Source of the DNA: Ferrovibrio sp.
GTDB taxonomy: Bacteria > Pseudomonadota > Alphaproteobacteria > Ferrovibrionales > Ferrovibrionaceae
Length of the DNA stretch: 64,000 nt
Assembly: GCF_019636075.1 (NCBI RefSeq)
Contig: NZ_JAHBYG010000004.1
Span: 62,001-126,000, forward strand
Direction of reading: 5' to 3'
Shown here piece by piece: positions 26,930 to 35,827 of this stretch (positions are counted from its first letter, which is position 1; every line of letters starts with the position of its first letter). The translations under genes and the position numbers were made by a program. A model generated the notes under the pieces. It was not told the DNA's origin. It searched no databases and worked only from the letters and a program-made list of their open reading frames with translations.

Positions 26930-27225
26930 AAAACGGGTATGCTTGCAGCGGCAAGTTTTGCCCGGCAAAAACGCCTAAGTGACAGAATTTGCATGGTTTA
27001 TTTCAATTTACCATAGCCAGTTACAAAACTGGCCGAAATCCGATTCGCCAGGCTGCTCCACCTTTAGGCGTGAAGTGTTATTACGGGATGGAACAAAATT
27101 GGGGGGAGCAAAGCTGTTGCAGGCTGTAATATTGCGACAATATAGCGCCGGCCAGGCAATATTATTCGCTTATTGTTCTTTTGGGGGTGGCGCCAGTTAT
27201 TCCAGTGCCGTTATTCCGGTGCCAG
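26930..27225. other. A+T-rich intergenic region with no clear gene
   Basis: The 296 bp between the flgE promoter region and the CHAD gene are visibly richer in A+T than the surroundings. I see no gene with family features. A short palindrome TTTTGCC-C-GGCAAAA lies near 26955. At 27192-27236 the motif CCNGTTATTCNNGTG occurs three times in succession; the last copy runs across the CHAD stop codon. Confidence 0.5.
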
Positions 27226-28752
27226 TTATTCAGGGGGCAGGGCGGCTTTCCAGAACGGCTTCAGCTCGGCATAGGCTTCCCAGGCGGCGGGCAGGCCGGC
27301 CAGCTGGCCATGCTGGCGGGCGGCGAACCAGCCGGCGATGGCCGCCGCCACGGGGTCTTCCGCCGGCATGCCCAGCAGGTTACGCAGCAATTGCGCCCCC
27401 ACCGCGGCGTCGTTCAGCGCGCCCAGCGCATCCTGCAGGCGGGCCAGGCCCTGGGCATGGCGGCGGGCGGATTTGCTCCTGCCCTTGAAAAGCGGCCGGT
27501 AGAATTCCACGGCGTAACGCAGCTTCTTGGCCAGGATGCGCAATTCATGCAATTCGGCTTCGCTGCATTCGCCCAGGCGGCGACCGAGCTTTTTCAATTT
27601 GCGGCGGCGGCGTTGCAGCAGCAGGGCGGCATGCTGCAGGGCGGGCGGCGGTTCGGTTGCGGGCGGCTGGTGGCATAACGCCTCCAGCGCCAGGCGCAGG
27701 CGGGTGAAGCGCGGGCTACGGAAAGCCGATAGCAGGGCCTGCTGCGCGGCGGCGCGTTTTTCATCCAGATGGATCGCCAGATCGTGCAGCCCCTGCAGAT
27801 CGGGCAGCGCCCGGCGCAGCGGCGCCAGGGTTTCCTCCACGAATACGTCAAGGTCGCGGCGGCGGCCCAGCGGTGCGTTCAGCCAGGCCAGTTCGGCGCG
27901 GACGGTCTGCACGGCATCGGCCGGCAGCAGGCCGCGATGCAGCGCCAGCACCGAACGCAGGCGCCGCAGCGCCACGCGCATCTGATGCACGCCTTCGCTG
28001 TCTTGCGCCGCCAGCAGGCAGCTTATGTTGCCATCAACCTGCGCCAGCGCATGGCGCAGCATGGCGCAACAGGCGCTCAGCGCATCCAGTTCGTGCAGGT
28101 TTTCCGGCTGCGGCAGCGCCAGCGGAATCTGGTTGGCCCAGAGCGGCTTGTTCGGCACCAGGCCAAGCTGCTGCGCCAATTGCACCAGCGGATGCGCGCC
28201 ATCCCAATACAACATGCAGGTTTCGGTAAGCTGCGTCGCCAGCCCGAGGCTGTTTGTGCGCGGGCCGTCGATCTGCACGGCGTGATACTGCCGGCCCTCC
28301 AGGGTGATCGCATGCAGGGTGATGGCATGCGGCTGCGGGCTGGCGGAATCCGGCAGGCTGCAAGATTCGCTGATCAAGGTGCCGCGTGCCAGGATTTGCA
28401 ATGCGCCCAGATCCTCGATCATTGGCGGATCGGGCAAGGCCGGCAGCAAGGGCAGCAACAGCGGTGTGTCGTCGATGGCGGCGCAAAGCCAGCCGGCCTG
28501 GCGCAGATTGCCCTCGGCGGTATCCAGCAGCCGCAGCACATGGCTGCGTTTGCGCCAGCGCCGGGCTTTACCGGTTTTCAGGCCGGGCTTGGTTTTCAGG
28601 CCGGGCTTGGTTTTCAGAACAGGCCTGGTTTTCAGAACAGGACTGGTTTTCAGGGCCTGAAGATCGGCTGCCGCTTTCTTGCCAATGCTTGCCAAACGCA
28701 GAAACAGCGCCGGATCGGCGCTGAGGGCAGGTGCTTCGGCATCGGCTGGCAT
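27226..28752 (-). CDS. CHAD-domain protein with tandem LKTKPG repeats
   Basis: A 508-aa protein. The CHAD domain occupies about residues 225-500. Its motifs include EGVHQMRVALRRLRSVLALH and a second half with ELHELRILAKKLRYAVEFYRP, rich in conserved His and Arg that bind polyphosphate. Residues 35-60 form four to five tandem LKT(K/R)P(G/V) hexapeptides, encoded by an 18-bp DNA repeat (about 28573-28653). Residues 85-210 may be a degraded CYTH domain. A polyphosphate-granule link is known for CHAD proteins; a role here is inference. Confidence 0.85.
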   Translation of the reverse strand: MPADAEAPALSADPALFLRLASIGKKAAADLQALKTSPVLKTRPVLKTKPGLKTKPGLKTGKARRWRKRSHVLRLLDTAEGNLRQAGWLCAAIDDTPLLLPLLPALPDPPMIEDLGALQILARGTLISESCSLPDSASPQPHAITLHAITLEGRQYHAVQIDGPRTNSLGLATQLTETCMLYWDGAHPLVQLAQQLGLVPNKPLWANQIPLALPQPENLHELDALSACCAMLRHALAQVDGNISCLLAAQDSEGVHQMRVALRRLRSVLALHRGLLPADAVQTVRAELAWLNAPLGRRRDLDVFVEETLAPLRRALPDLQGLHDLAIHLDEKRAAAQQALLSAFRSPRFTRLRLALEALCHQPPATEPPPALQHAALLLQRRRRKLKKLGRRLGECSEAELHELRILAKKLRYAVEFYRPLFKGRSKSARRHAQGLARLQDALGALNDAAVGAQLLRNLLGMPAEDPVAAAIAGWFAARQHGQLAGLPAAWEAYAELKPFWKAALPPE

Positions 28753-28821
28753 GGCGGCGAAGTCTAACCCGCCGCCATGGCCAGCGGCAATCGCGCGAAA
28801 TATTGCAGTTTTATGAAACCA

Positions 28822-29226
28822 TCACGTGATGGCCAGATAGAGCAGCCAGGCGCTGGCGATCAACAACACCAGGAAGGTGAGCAGCACACCCGCCGCCCGG
28901 CCGGCCGAAGCCCCGGCGCTCTGGCTATAGCCGATGGCATGGGCCAGACGGCTCAGCACCAGAGCCGCACCCAGCCCATGCAGCGCCAAGGCGGGCGCGC
29001 CGGCCAATTCCAGCAACGCCAGCAGCAGCAGCGTGAGCGGCACGTATTCCACGAAATTCGCCTGCACGCGGACGGCGCGGTTCAACTCGCCATGGCCGCC
29101 ATCGCCGATCCCTACCTTGTATTTATTGCGCAGCAGCACAACGCGCACAGACAGCACAAGCAGCAGCAATCCGCACAAGGCGGCATAAAGCGGCGCGGCA
29201 TAAAGCGGCAGGGTGGTGATCGACAT
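28822..29226 (-). CDS. MAPEG family membrane protein
   Basis: The 134-aa protein has four hydrophobic segments. The family motif region LRNKYKVGIGDGGHGELNRAVRVQANFVEYVPL (read in pieces: GIGDGGHGEL, RVQANFVEYVPL) is conserved, with the glutathione-binding Arg and Asn. Members are membrane glutathione transferases or eicosanoid enzymes; bacterial functions are mostly unknown. It stands alone, 51 bp from rnk upstream and 69 bp from the CHAD gene downstream, all on the minus strand. Confidence 0.9.
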   Translation of the reverse strand: MSITTLPLYAAPLYAALCGLLLLVLSVRVVLLRNKYKVGIGDGGHGELNRAVRVQANFVEYVPLTLLLLALLELAGAPALALHGLGAALVLSRLAHAIGYSQSAGASAGRAAGVLLTFLVLLIASAWLLYLAIT

Positions 29227-29277
29227 GGCAGATGGCTCCGGGCCTGGGGTGAATCCGGCGCAGTCTAACCCAAGCGA

Positions 29278-29700
29278 TCAAACATCGTAACGCCCCTCGC
29301 GCTCGGGCTGATAGGCCACCTTGTGCAGGGTGATGGCGCGGCGCTGGCCGCTGGGCATCGACCAGGCGATGCTCTGGCCTTCGCGCAGGCCGATCAACGC
29401 CGCGCCCACCGGCGTGCCCACCGATATCTTGGCCGATTCCAGATCGGCTTCGTCGGGCCAGACCAGGCTCAGCCAATGCGGCTTGCGGCTATGCTCGTAG
29501 CCGAACACCAGATGGCTGCCCATGGTGGCCACGTCGGCCGGCACCGATTGCGGCGGCACCAGGCTGGCGCGGTTGAGTTCGCTATCCAGCATGTCGGCCA
29601 CATTGGGCTGGCGCGGCTTCAGGCTCTGCGCCAGGGCGAATAGCCGCTCGAAATCCGGCTCGGTAACGATGATGGCGGGGCGGGGATGTAAAAAGCTCAT
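29278..29700 (-). CDS. rnk: Nucleoside diphosphate kinase regulator (Rnk/GreA C-terminal family)
   Basis: A 140-aa soluble protein. The C-terminal half (VGTPVGAALIGLREGQSIAW, then RRAITLHKVAYQPE) is the GreA/GreB C-terminal fold that binds RNA polymerase. The N-terminal half has the short coiled helix of Rnk (NVADMLDSELNRASLVPP). In E. coli, Rnk interacts with RNA polymerase and affects nucleoside diphosphate kinase levels. CCGGAG lies 8 bases before the ATG. A stable hairpin lies about 80-120 bp upstream. Confidence 0.85.
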   Translation of the reverse strand: MSFLHPRPAIIVTEPDFERLFALAQSLKPRQPNVADMLDSELNRASLVPPQSVPADVATMGSHLVFGYEHSRKPHWLSLVWPDEADLESAKISVGTPVGAALIGLREGQSIAWSMPSGQRRAITLHKVAYQPEREGRYDV

Positions 29701-29776
29701 GGCAATACTCCGGTAATTTGGGCTCAGGCAGCATGCGCTGCATGAAAAATCGAAAGGATGGGATTTTTAAGATTTA

Positions 29777-29819
29777 GCCCCGGGGCAGAGCGCGAAAATC
29801 GCGCGTGCGTGTCCGGGGC
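29777..29819. other. Two-tier hairpin upstream of rnk
   Basis: An outer stem GCCCCGG (29777-29783) / CCGGGGC (29813-29819) encloses an inner hairpin GCGCGA-AAA-TCGCGC (29790-29804). It may be an rnk leader structure, or a terminator, although no U-run follows on either strand. A separate palindrome CCTGCATGCAGG lies at about 29828-29839. Confidence 0.5.
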
Positions 29820-29939
29820 CTAGCGGCCTGCATGCAGGCGGCTGGCTCGGCAGAAAGACGCAATGAGGCCGGCGCGGTTCATGCCATCAATATGGGCATG
29901 CAGGTACTGAAGCGCAAGGGGTGATGGAAACGAGAGAGG

Positions 29940-30375
29940 TCGTCATGCCCGGACTTGTTCCGGTGGTCCATCTTTCAGCATTTATGTTGCATCAGGCATA
30001 GACCCTCGCAACAAGTGCGAGGGTGACGGTGGGTGGAAATCTCAGCCCCATCCGTCATGCCCGGGCTTGTTCCGGGCATCCATCGTTGGGCACCCACGCT
30101 GTGTCCGGCATGGACCCAATCTCCCACAGCGTCACCACCGGATTTATTCCGGTGGTCCATCTTTCAGCTTACGGGTTGTTTCTGGCATGGACCCTCGCAA
30201 CAAGTGCGAGGGTGACGGTGGGTGGAAATCTCAGCCCCATCCGTCATGCCCGGGCTTGTTCCGGGCATCCATCGTTGGGCATCCACGCTATGTCCGGCAT
30301 GGATCCTCGGAATAAATCCGAGGGTGACGGAAAACAAAGAATATCGGGCATGGACCCTCGCAACACAGGCGAGGG
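29940..30375. repeat. Palindromic intergenic repeat cluster R3, including a 118-bp duplication
   Basis: This is the richest repeat cluster. It holds A, B and C hairpins in alternation. The B-linker-A block beginning GACCCTCGCA at 30001 recurs at 30190, and about 118 bp are identical except for two bases. The first A unit (29941-29975) is a hybrid: its left arm is A-type and its right arm C-type (TGCCCGGA against TCCGGTGG), so the outer stem is broken. The cluster lies downstream of scpA (minus strand). Confidence 0.88.
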
Positions 30376-30389
30376 GATTGCCTGCGAAA

Positions 30390-32558
30390 TTACGCCGCCT
30401 GCGTCTTGCTGCGGCGGTCGCGCACCAGGCGCATGATTTCCGCCGCCGAGGCCGGAATATTGGTACCCGGGCCGAAGATCGCCGCCACGCCGGCATTGCG
30501 CAGGTAATCGTAATCCTGCGGTGGAATCACGCCGCCGCAGATCACGATGATGTCGTCGGCGCCCTGGTCGCGCAACGCCTTGATCAGCGCCGGCACCAGG
30601 GTCTTATGCCCGGCGGCGAGGCTGGATACGCCCACCACATGCACGTCGTTGTCGATGGCATCGCGGGCGCCTTCCTCGGGCGTCTGGAACAACGGGCCCA
30701 CGTCCACGTCGAAGCCCAGATCGGCATAGGCGGTGGCCACCACCTTGGCGCCGCGATCATGGCCGTCCTGGCCCAGTTTCAGCACCAGCATGCGCGGCCG
30801 GCGGCCTTCCTCGGCGGCGAAGGCCTCGATCTCGCGTTGGATGCGCTGAAAGCCTTCATCGCCTTCATAGGCCGCGCCATACACGCCGCTGATCGAGCGG
30901 ATGGTGGCCTGATGGCGGCTGAACACGCGCTCCATGGCATCCGACATTTCACCAACGGTCACGCGCGCCCGCGCCGCGTCCACGCAGAGCGCCAGCAGAT
31001 TGGCATTGCCGGCGGCGCCGTCTTCCAAAGCCTTGATGGCGGCGTCCGCCTTGGCCTTGTCGCGTGTGTTGCGGATGGTGCTGAGGCGCGCCACCTGCTG
31101 TTCGCGCACGCGGGTATTGTCCACTTCCAGCAGATCGGGCACATCCTGCGTGGGGGCGCGATACTTGTTCACGCCCACGATCACATCCTCGCCCTTATCC
31201 ACCCGGGCCTGGCGGCGCGCGGCGGCTTCCTCGATGCGCAGCTTGGGCATGCCGCTTTCCACCGCCTTGGTCATGCCGCCCATGGATTCCACTTCCTGGA
31301 TCAACGCCCAGGCATGTTCGGCCAGCGCATGGGTCAGCGCCTCCACGTAATACGAACCCGCCAGCGGATCGACCACCTTGGTCACGTAGGTCTCTTCCTG
31401 GATGATGAGCTGCGTGTTGCGCGCGATGCGGGCGGAGAATTCGGTGGGCAGCGCGATGGCTTCGTCCAGCGCATTGGTATGCAGCGATTGCGTGCCGCCC
31501 AGCACGGCGGCAAGCGCCTCCACGGCGGTGCGCACCACGTTGTTATAGGGATCCTGCTCGGTCAGCGAAACGCCCGAAGTCTGGCAATGGGTGCGCAGCA
31601 TCAGCGAGCCCGGCTTCTTCGGATTGAACTCTTTCATGATGCGATGCCAGAGCAGGCGCGCGGCGCGCAGCTTGGCCACTTCCATGAAGAAGTTCATGCC
31701 GATGGCGAAGAAGAAACTCAGGCGGCCGGCAAAGGCATCCACATCCAGGCCGCTATTGATGGCGGTGCGCACATATTCCAAACCATCGGCGAGCGTGAAG
31801 GCCAGCTCCTGCACGGCGGTGGCGCCGGCTTCCTGCATATGATAGCCGGAAATCGAGATCGAATTGAATTTCGGCATATTCTGCGCGGTATAGCCGATGA
31901 TGTCGGCGATGATGCGCATGCTGGGCGCGGGCGGATAGATATAGGTGTTGCGCACCATGAATTCCTTCAGAATGTCATTCTGAATGGTGCCCGAAAGTTT
32001 GTCCGGCGAAACGCCCTGTTCCTCGGCGGCCACGATATAACAGGCCAGCACCGGCAGCACGGCGCCGTTCATGGTCATCGACACGCTCATCTTGTCGAGC
32101 GGGATGCCGTCGAACAGGATTTTCATGTCCTCGACGGAATCAATCGCCACGCCGGCCTTGCCCACATCGCCCACCACGCGGGGATGGTCGCTGTCGTAAC
32201 CGCGATGGGTGGCGAGATCGAAGGCCACGCTCACACCCTGCTGGCCGGCGGCGAGATTTTTGCGATAGAAGGCGTTGGATTCCTCGGCGGTGGAAAAGCC
32301 GGCATATTGCCGGATGGTCCAGGGCCGATTGGCATACATGGTGGCGCGCACGCCGCGGGTGAAGGGCGCCTGGCCGGGCAGGCCGGTGGCCTCCATGCCC
32401 TCCAGATCGGCCGCCGTATAAAGCGGCTTCACCGCGATGCCTTCGGGGGTTTCCCAAATAAGTTGCGAAAGCGGCTTGTCGCCCAATTCCCTGGCGGCCA
32501 GCTTTGCCCAGGCCTCAGGAAAACTGGCGTCTGGAAATTGAACGGTCTTCTCGGTCAT
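30390..32558 (-). CDS. scpA: Methylmalonyl-CoA mutase
   Basis: The roughly 722-aa single-chain mutase interconverts succinyl-CoA and methylmalonyl-CoA using adenosylcobalamin. The substrate-binding TIM barrel fills the first 510 residues or so, with [17 protein letters not shown] and [16 protein letters not shown]. The C-terminal cobalamin domain carries DGHDRG near residue 600 with the cobalt-ligand His. The ATG at 32558 (MTEKTVQ) is preferred; one at 32570 would add four residues. The gene stands alone; the chaperone MeaB and methylmalonyl-CoA epimerase are not in the window. The repeat cluster R3 abuts its 3' end. Confidence 0.97.
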   Translation of the reverse strand: MTEKTVQFPDASFPEAWAKLAARELGDKPLSQLIWETPEGIAVKPLYTAADLEGMEATGLPGQAPFTRGVRATMYANRPWTIRQYAGFSTAEESNAFYRKNLAAGQQGVSVAFDLATHRGYDSDHPRVVGDVGKAGVAIDSVEDMKILFDGIPLDKMSVSMTMNGAVLPVLACYIVAAEEQGVSPDKLSGTIQNDILKEFMVRNTYIYPPAPSMRIIADIIGYTAQNMPKFNSISISGYHMQEAGATAVQELAFTLADGLEYVRTAINSGLDVDAFAGRLSFFFAIGMNFFMEVAKLRAARLLWHRIMKEFNPKKPGSLMLRTHCQTSGVSLTEQDPYNNVVRTAVEALAAVLGGTQSLHTNALDEAIALPTEFSARIARNTQLIIQEETYVTKVVDPLAGSYYVEALTHALAEHAWALIQEVESMGGMTKAVESGMPKLRIEEAAARRQARVDKGEDVIVGVNKYRAPTQDVPDLLEVDNTRVREQQVARLSTIRNTRDKAKADAAIKALEDGAAGNANLLALCVDAARARVTVGEMSDAMERVFSRHQATIRSISGVYGAAYEGDEGFQRIQREIEAFAAEEGRRPRMLVLKLGQDGHDRGAKVVATAYADLGFDVDVGPLFQTPEEGARDAIDNDVHVVGVSSLAAGHKTLVPALIKALRDQGADDIIVICGGVIPPQDYDYLRNAGVAAIFGPGTNIPASAAEIMRLVRDRRSKTQAA

Positions 32559-32571
32559 AATCGGCCCCACC

Positions 32572-32733
32572 CGACATTATTTTGCATTGCAACAGCCAGT
32601 ATGCGCCGGTTTGGCCCAGTGTCAAATGGGGGTGGGTTGTGCGAGTCTTGTTGTTGTTTTTTGCTTGCCGGTACGGCAAGACTTCTCTTGGAAGGACGGC
32701 ACAAATCGAAAATTAGGAATTAACAGAAAAGCA
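32572..32733. other. Intergenic region between scpA and the AbiE cassette
   Basis: No gene is visible. It contains a short hairpin CTTGCCG-GTA-CGGCAAG (32664-32680), preceded by a T-rich run. The sequence grows richer in A+T toward the AbiE promoter. Confidence 0.5.
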
Positions 32734-32793
32734 TTGACATTGGACGTATATATCCTGTAAACGTCAGAGACGTTTACAGGATATATACGTCCA
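32734..32793 (+). promoter_or_regulatory. AbiE promoter with 25-bp-arm palindromic operator
   Basis: TTGACA at 32734-32739 and TGTAAA at 32756-32761 form a likely promoter. A perfect inverted repeat overlaps it: 25-bp arms 32741-32765 and 32769-32793 with AGA in the middle. AbiEi antitoxins of this class repress their own promoter through inverted repeats, so this is the likely operator. The arms are identical in sequence over all 25 pairs, which is exceptional. Confidence 0.85.
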
Positions 32794-32820
32794 TATATAA
32801 AATCATCTGAAGAACATCCT

Positions 32821-33705
32821 ATGCAGCGTCCGCAGAGAATTCGGTCATCGAGCCTGAGCCGGGCGGCGCAGAGTATAGCCGAACAGCTTGCAAAAATGCG
32901 CTTGCCGATTGTTTCGCGGCATATGCTTTATGGATTGATAGCCAATCTGTTTGAAAATCGCGAAGGGCTTTATCTGCGTGGCCCGCAAATGAGCCAGGCG
33001 GAATATACGCGCTTCAGAAAAGCACTACTGGCCGCGCGGATCATAGCAAACGATCCGGATTATCGCGGGCTGGCCTTCCGGGTGCTTTCGGTATCGGATG
33101 CCCCGGCTGACGAGATTTGCTGCCTCGTCGATCCCACATGCCATGTTTCGTATCTATCCGCGATGCAGCGCTATGGTTTGACGGACCGAAGGCCGGAAAG
33201 CTTGCAGATATCGCGGCCGAAGCCGAATCCGGCCCATGCAAAGAAAAGCCAGGAAGAACGGCTTATTCCGTTTCCTCAGGCCATCAAGCATCCCGAAACG
33301 GTTCGGGGCCGCAAGATCGCCCTTTATGAATTCAGCGGCCAGGCACAAACAATCACCTTGCGCGGCACCAGAACCAGAATTGTGTCGATAGGACGGTGTT
33401 TCGTGGACATGCTGCTGGAACCGCAAAGATGCGGCGGCATGCAGCATGTGCTTGCCGTCTGGGGGGAACATGCCGCGCGTTTCAAGTCCGAGATCATCCA
33501 GGAAGTGGAGAGCCTTGGCAAAGCGGCGATAAAAGTGAAGGCGGGTTACATCCTTGAAGAACGCATGGGTTTGCAGGATGCGGCTTTCACCCATTGGCAA
33601 AAGCTTGCCAGCACGCAAAGCTGGGGCAGCCTCGATGCGGATGCGCCGGTAGATCCGCTGCAGGACATCAGATCGCACCGCTGGGAAATCACCATAAATG
33701 CCTGA
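32821..33705 (+). CDS. AbiEi-family antitoxin (type IV TA)
   Basis: The 294-aa protein has an N-terminal helical DNA-binding region (residues 1-90) and a C-terminal antitoxin domain. Visible family blocks are CCLVDPTCHVSYLSAMQRYGL, as two parts PTCHVSYLSAM and QRYGLTD, and CFVDMLLEPQRCGG. In AbiE systems the AbiEi protein blocks the nucleotidyltransferase toxin and represses the operon. Base composition is more A+T-rich than the neighbours, suggesting transfer. Its last 8 bases overlap the toxin start (ATGCCTGA). Confidence 0.82.
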   Translation: MQRPQRIRSSSLSRAAQSIAEQLAKMRLPIVSRHMLYGLIANLFENREGLYLRGPQMSQAEYTRFRKALLAARIIANDPDYRGLAFRVLSVSDAPADEICCLVDPTCHVSYLSAMQRYGLTDRRPESLQISRPKPNPAHAKKSQEERLIPFPQAIKHPETVRGRKIALYEFSGQAQTITLRGTRTRIVSIGRCFVDMLLEPQRCGGMQHVLAVWGEHAARFKSEIIQEVESLGKAAIKVKAGYILEERMGLQDAAFTHWQKLASTQSWGSLDADAPVDPLQDIRSHRWEITINA

Positions 33706-34561
33706 GCCGAAAATCGCCGATATACAGGCATGGTCGGAAAAGGTCCGGGATGACCCGGTTGCTTATTTGCAACGCCAGGCAACGGAAATCATCCTGGATG
33801 CCATGGCACATACGGATGGTTTGCGCGAAAGGGTGTTTCTCAAAGGCGGTACATTGATGGGGTTGCTGTATGGCAGTCCGCGCCAAACCGGCGATCTGGA
33901 TTTCTCCACGGATATCAAGGCCGCCGATCTGCCTGGGACTTTCTTTCGAGCCGAGCTGGAGCCGCAATTTTTAACATCCGCTATCCGGCTCGGCATGCCG
34001 GATATATTGGTCAATGTACAATCCGTGACCCACAAGCCGAGAAAAGATGGCTTTGCCGAAAAACGCTTTCCCGCATTTGAAATCAAATTTGGCTATGCCT
34101 TACGCGGGGGCCCGGAGGAAAGGCGACTTCAGGAGCGCCAAGCCACGACCGTTATAGCCGCGGATATAAGCTTCAATGAACCGATCGGCGCTACCCAACC
34201 TGTGCGGTTGGGCATGGATGGCAGCATCATTATGGTCTATTCCTTATTAGATCTCGTAGCCGAGAAATTTCGGGCGTATTTGCAGCAGATTCATCGACAA
34301 CGGTCGCGGCGGCAGGATATTTACGACCTGCATTATCTGTTGCGTACCTATGATGTGGATAAGGCTGCTCTGCTCGCATTAATTAGAGAGAAGTGCTTGG
34401 CCAGGGATATTTCACCCAACAGAAGCTCCCTTATCGAACCCGGCTTGATGCAGAATGCGCAAAAAGAATGGAATACGATGAAACTGGAAATCGGCGATTT
34501 GCCAGATTTCAAAACCTGCTTCGAGCCCGTTAACGCTTTCTATCGGTCATTGCCATGGTGA
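33698..34561 (+). CDS. AbiEii-family nucleotidyltransferase toxin
   Basis: The 287-aa toxin carries the minimal nucleotidyltransferase motif: LKGGT (Lys49-Thr52) followed by GDLDFS with metal-binding Asp66 and Asp68. The later DIYDLHYLLRTYD block is typical of AbiEii/MenT-like enzymes. These transfer nucleotides to tRNA or other targets and abort phage growth. It overlaps the antitoxin by 8 bp. The stop overlaps the start of the ModE-like gene by 7 bp, showing that the cassette is fused tightly to the mod operon. Lower G+C content than flanks supports acquisition. Confidence 0.88.
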   Translation: MPEPKIADIQAWSEKVRDDPVAYLQRQATEIILDAMAHTDGLRERVFLKGGTLMGLLYGSPRQTGDLDFSTDIKAADLPGTFFRAELEPQFLTSAIRLGMPDILVNVQSVTHKPRKDGFAEKRFPAFEIKFGYALRGGPEERRLQERQATTVIAADISFNEPIGATQPVRLGMDGSIIMVYSLLDLVAEKFRAYLQQIHRQRSRRQDIYDLHYLLRTYDVDKAALLALIREKCLARDISPNRSSLIEPGLMQNAQKEWNTMKLEIGDLPDFKTCFEPVNAFYRSLPW

Positions 34562-34929
34562 AGAAACTTACCAAAACCCCCGGCAGCGCCCTCCGCCTGC
34601 GGGTGCATCTGGATGCCGAGGCGTTTTTGGGGCCGGGCAAGGCCGATCTGCTGGAAGGCATCGCCGCAACCGGGTCGATTGCGGCCGGCGGGCGGCGGCT
34701 GGGCATGAGTTACAAGCGCGCCTGGCTGCTGGTGGAAACCCTGAACGGCTACTTCGCCGAGCCGCTGGTAACGGCCGCAACCGGCGGCAAGGCCGGCGGC
34801 GGCGCGCAGCTGACCAGGCTGGGCCAGGAGGTGCTGGCCCGCTATCGTGCCATGCTGGCCGCCAGCGAAGCCGCCTGCGCCAAGGATATCGCCGCCCTGC
34901 GCAAGCTGCGCGCGAAAAAAACCCGGTAA
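34555..34929 (+). CDS. modE: ModE-type winged-helix regulator (N-terminal domain only)
   Basis: The 124-aa protein is the DNA-binding half of ModE: DLLEGIAATGSIAAGGRRLGMSYKRAW is the winged helix-turn-helix, written here in pieces as GSIAAGGRRLGMSYKRAW. GGGAQLTRLGQEVLARYR follows. The C-terminal molybdate-binding Mop domains are missing, as in many alphaproteobacterial one-domain ModE proteins. It begins 7 bp inside the end of the AbiEii gene. It is likely to repress modABC when molybdate is plentiful, through the inverted repeat downstream. Confidence 0.85.
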   Translation: MVKKLTKTPGSALRLRVHLDAEAFLGPGKADLLEGIAATGSIAAGGRRLGMSYKRAWLLVETLNGYFAEPLVTAATGGKAGGGAQLTRLGQEVLARYRAMLAASEAACAKDIAALRKLRAKKTR

Positions 34930-34953
34930 CGCTTATTCGATATGGTTTTTAGG

Positions 34954-34991
34954 CTATAACGCTTGAGCTTGCCGTCGGTCTGCCGTTATAG
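34954..34991. promoter_or_regulatory. Inverted repeat in the modA promoter (ModE site candidate)
   Basis: CTATAACG (34954-34961) and CGTTATAG (34984-34991) are perfect 8-bp arms separated by 22 bp. ModE sites in E. coli have TATAACG-like half-sites, so this is a candidate operator for the modABC operon. A further CATAACGG lies at about 35000, close to the modA ribosome site. Confidence 0.6.
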
Positions 34992-35010
34992 TTTTTGAAA
35001 CATAACGGAG

Positions 35011-35805
35011 ATGGATATGCTGCGCCGCCGCTTTTTTGCTTTCATGCTTGTTGCCGGTCTTGCCTTGCCCCAGGCCGTCCAGGCCCAACAGACCGGGGCT
35101 CAGGATCTGCTGATTTTCGCCGCCGCCAGCCTGAAGAACGCGCTGGAAGAGATTCATGGCGCGGAAAACGTGGCAGCCAAGGTGTCGTTCGCCGCATCCT
35201 CTGCGCTGGCCAAGCAGGTCGAGGCCGGTGCGCCCGCCGATATCTTCATTTCCGCCGATATTCCCTGGATGGATTATCTCGACGAGCGCAAGCTGGTGAG
35301 GCCCGGCACGCGGTCTTCGCTGCTGGGCAACAAGCTCTCCCTGGTGGCGGCAGCCGATAGCAAGCTGGCCATCGATCTCAAGCCCGGCGCCGATCTGGCC
35401 GCCCTGCTCGGCAAGGATGGCCGGCTGGCTGTGGGCCAGGTGGAAAGCGTGCCGGCCGGCAAATACGCCAAGGCGGCTTTGACCGAATTGAAACTCTGGC
35501 CCAGCGTGGAAAGCCGCCTGGCGCAAGCCGATAGCGTGCGTGCGGCGCTGGCCCTGGTGGCGCGCGGCGAAACCCCGCTGGGTATCGTTTACCGCACCGA
35601 TGCGGCGGCCGATGCCAAGGTGAAGGTGATCGCCGATTTCCCCGAAAACACCCATCCGCCGATCATCTATCCGGCTGCCGCCCTGGCGGCTTCCAAGCAT
35701 CCGGGCGCGGAAGCCTATCTGGCCAAGCTGCGTTCGGCCAAGGCGACGGCGATTTTCGTCAAGCATGGCTTTACCGTGCTGCCGGCGGCGGCCAAGATCA
35801 ACTGA
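35011..35805 (+). CDS. modA: Molybdate ABC transporter substrate-binding protein
   Basis: The 264-aa periplasmic protein has a signal peptide (residues 1-25, ending VQA) and the ModA core: LLIFAAASLKNAL near the start, SFAASSALAKQV with oxyanion contacts, FISADIPWMDYL, and GIVYRTDA. It binds molybdate or tungstate and hands it to ModBC. AACGGAG lies close upstream of the ATG. It is first in modABC; modB begins 22 bp after its stop. Confidence 0.95.
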   Translation: MDMLRRRFFAFMLVAGLALPQAVQAQQTGAQDLLIFAAASLKNALEEIHGAENVAAKVSFAASSALAKQVEAGAPADIFISADIPWMDYLDERKLVRPGTRSSLLGNKLSLVAAADSKLAIDLKPGADLAALLGKDGRLAVGQVESVPAGKYAKAALTELKLWPSVESRLAQADSVRAALALVARGETPLGIVYRTDAAADAKVKVIADFPENTHPPIIYPAAALAASKHPGAEAYLAKLRSAKATAIFVKHGFTVLPAAAKIN

Positions 35806-35827
35806 ACGAGGCAATTCGGTTGATCTT

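Noticed and set aside
26979-27488. Plus-strand protein upstream of the CHAD gene
   Set aside because: First half is in A+T-rich non-coding DNA and the second half is antisense to the CHAD gene; no recognisable features.
30222-32723. 833-codon frame antisense to scpA
   Set aside because: Runs through repeat cluster R3 and scpA; no motifs.
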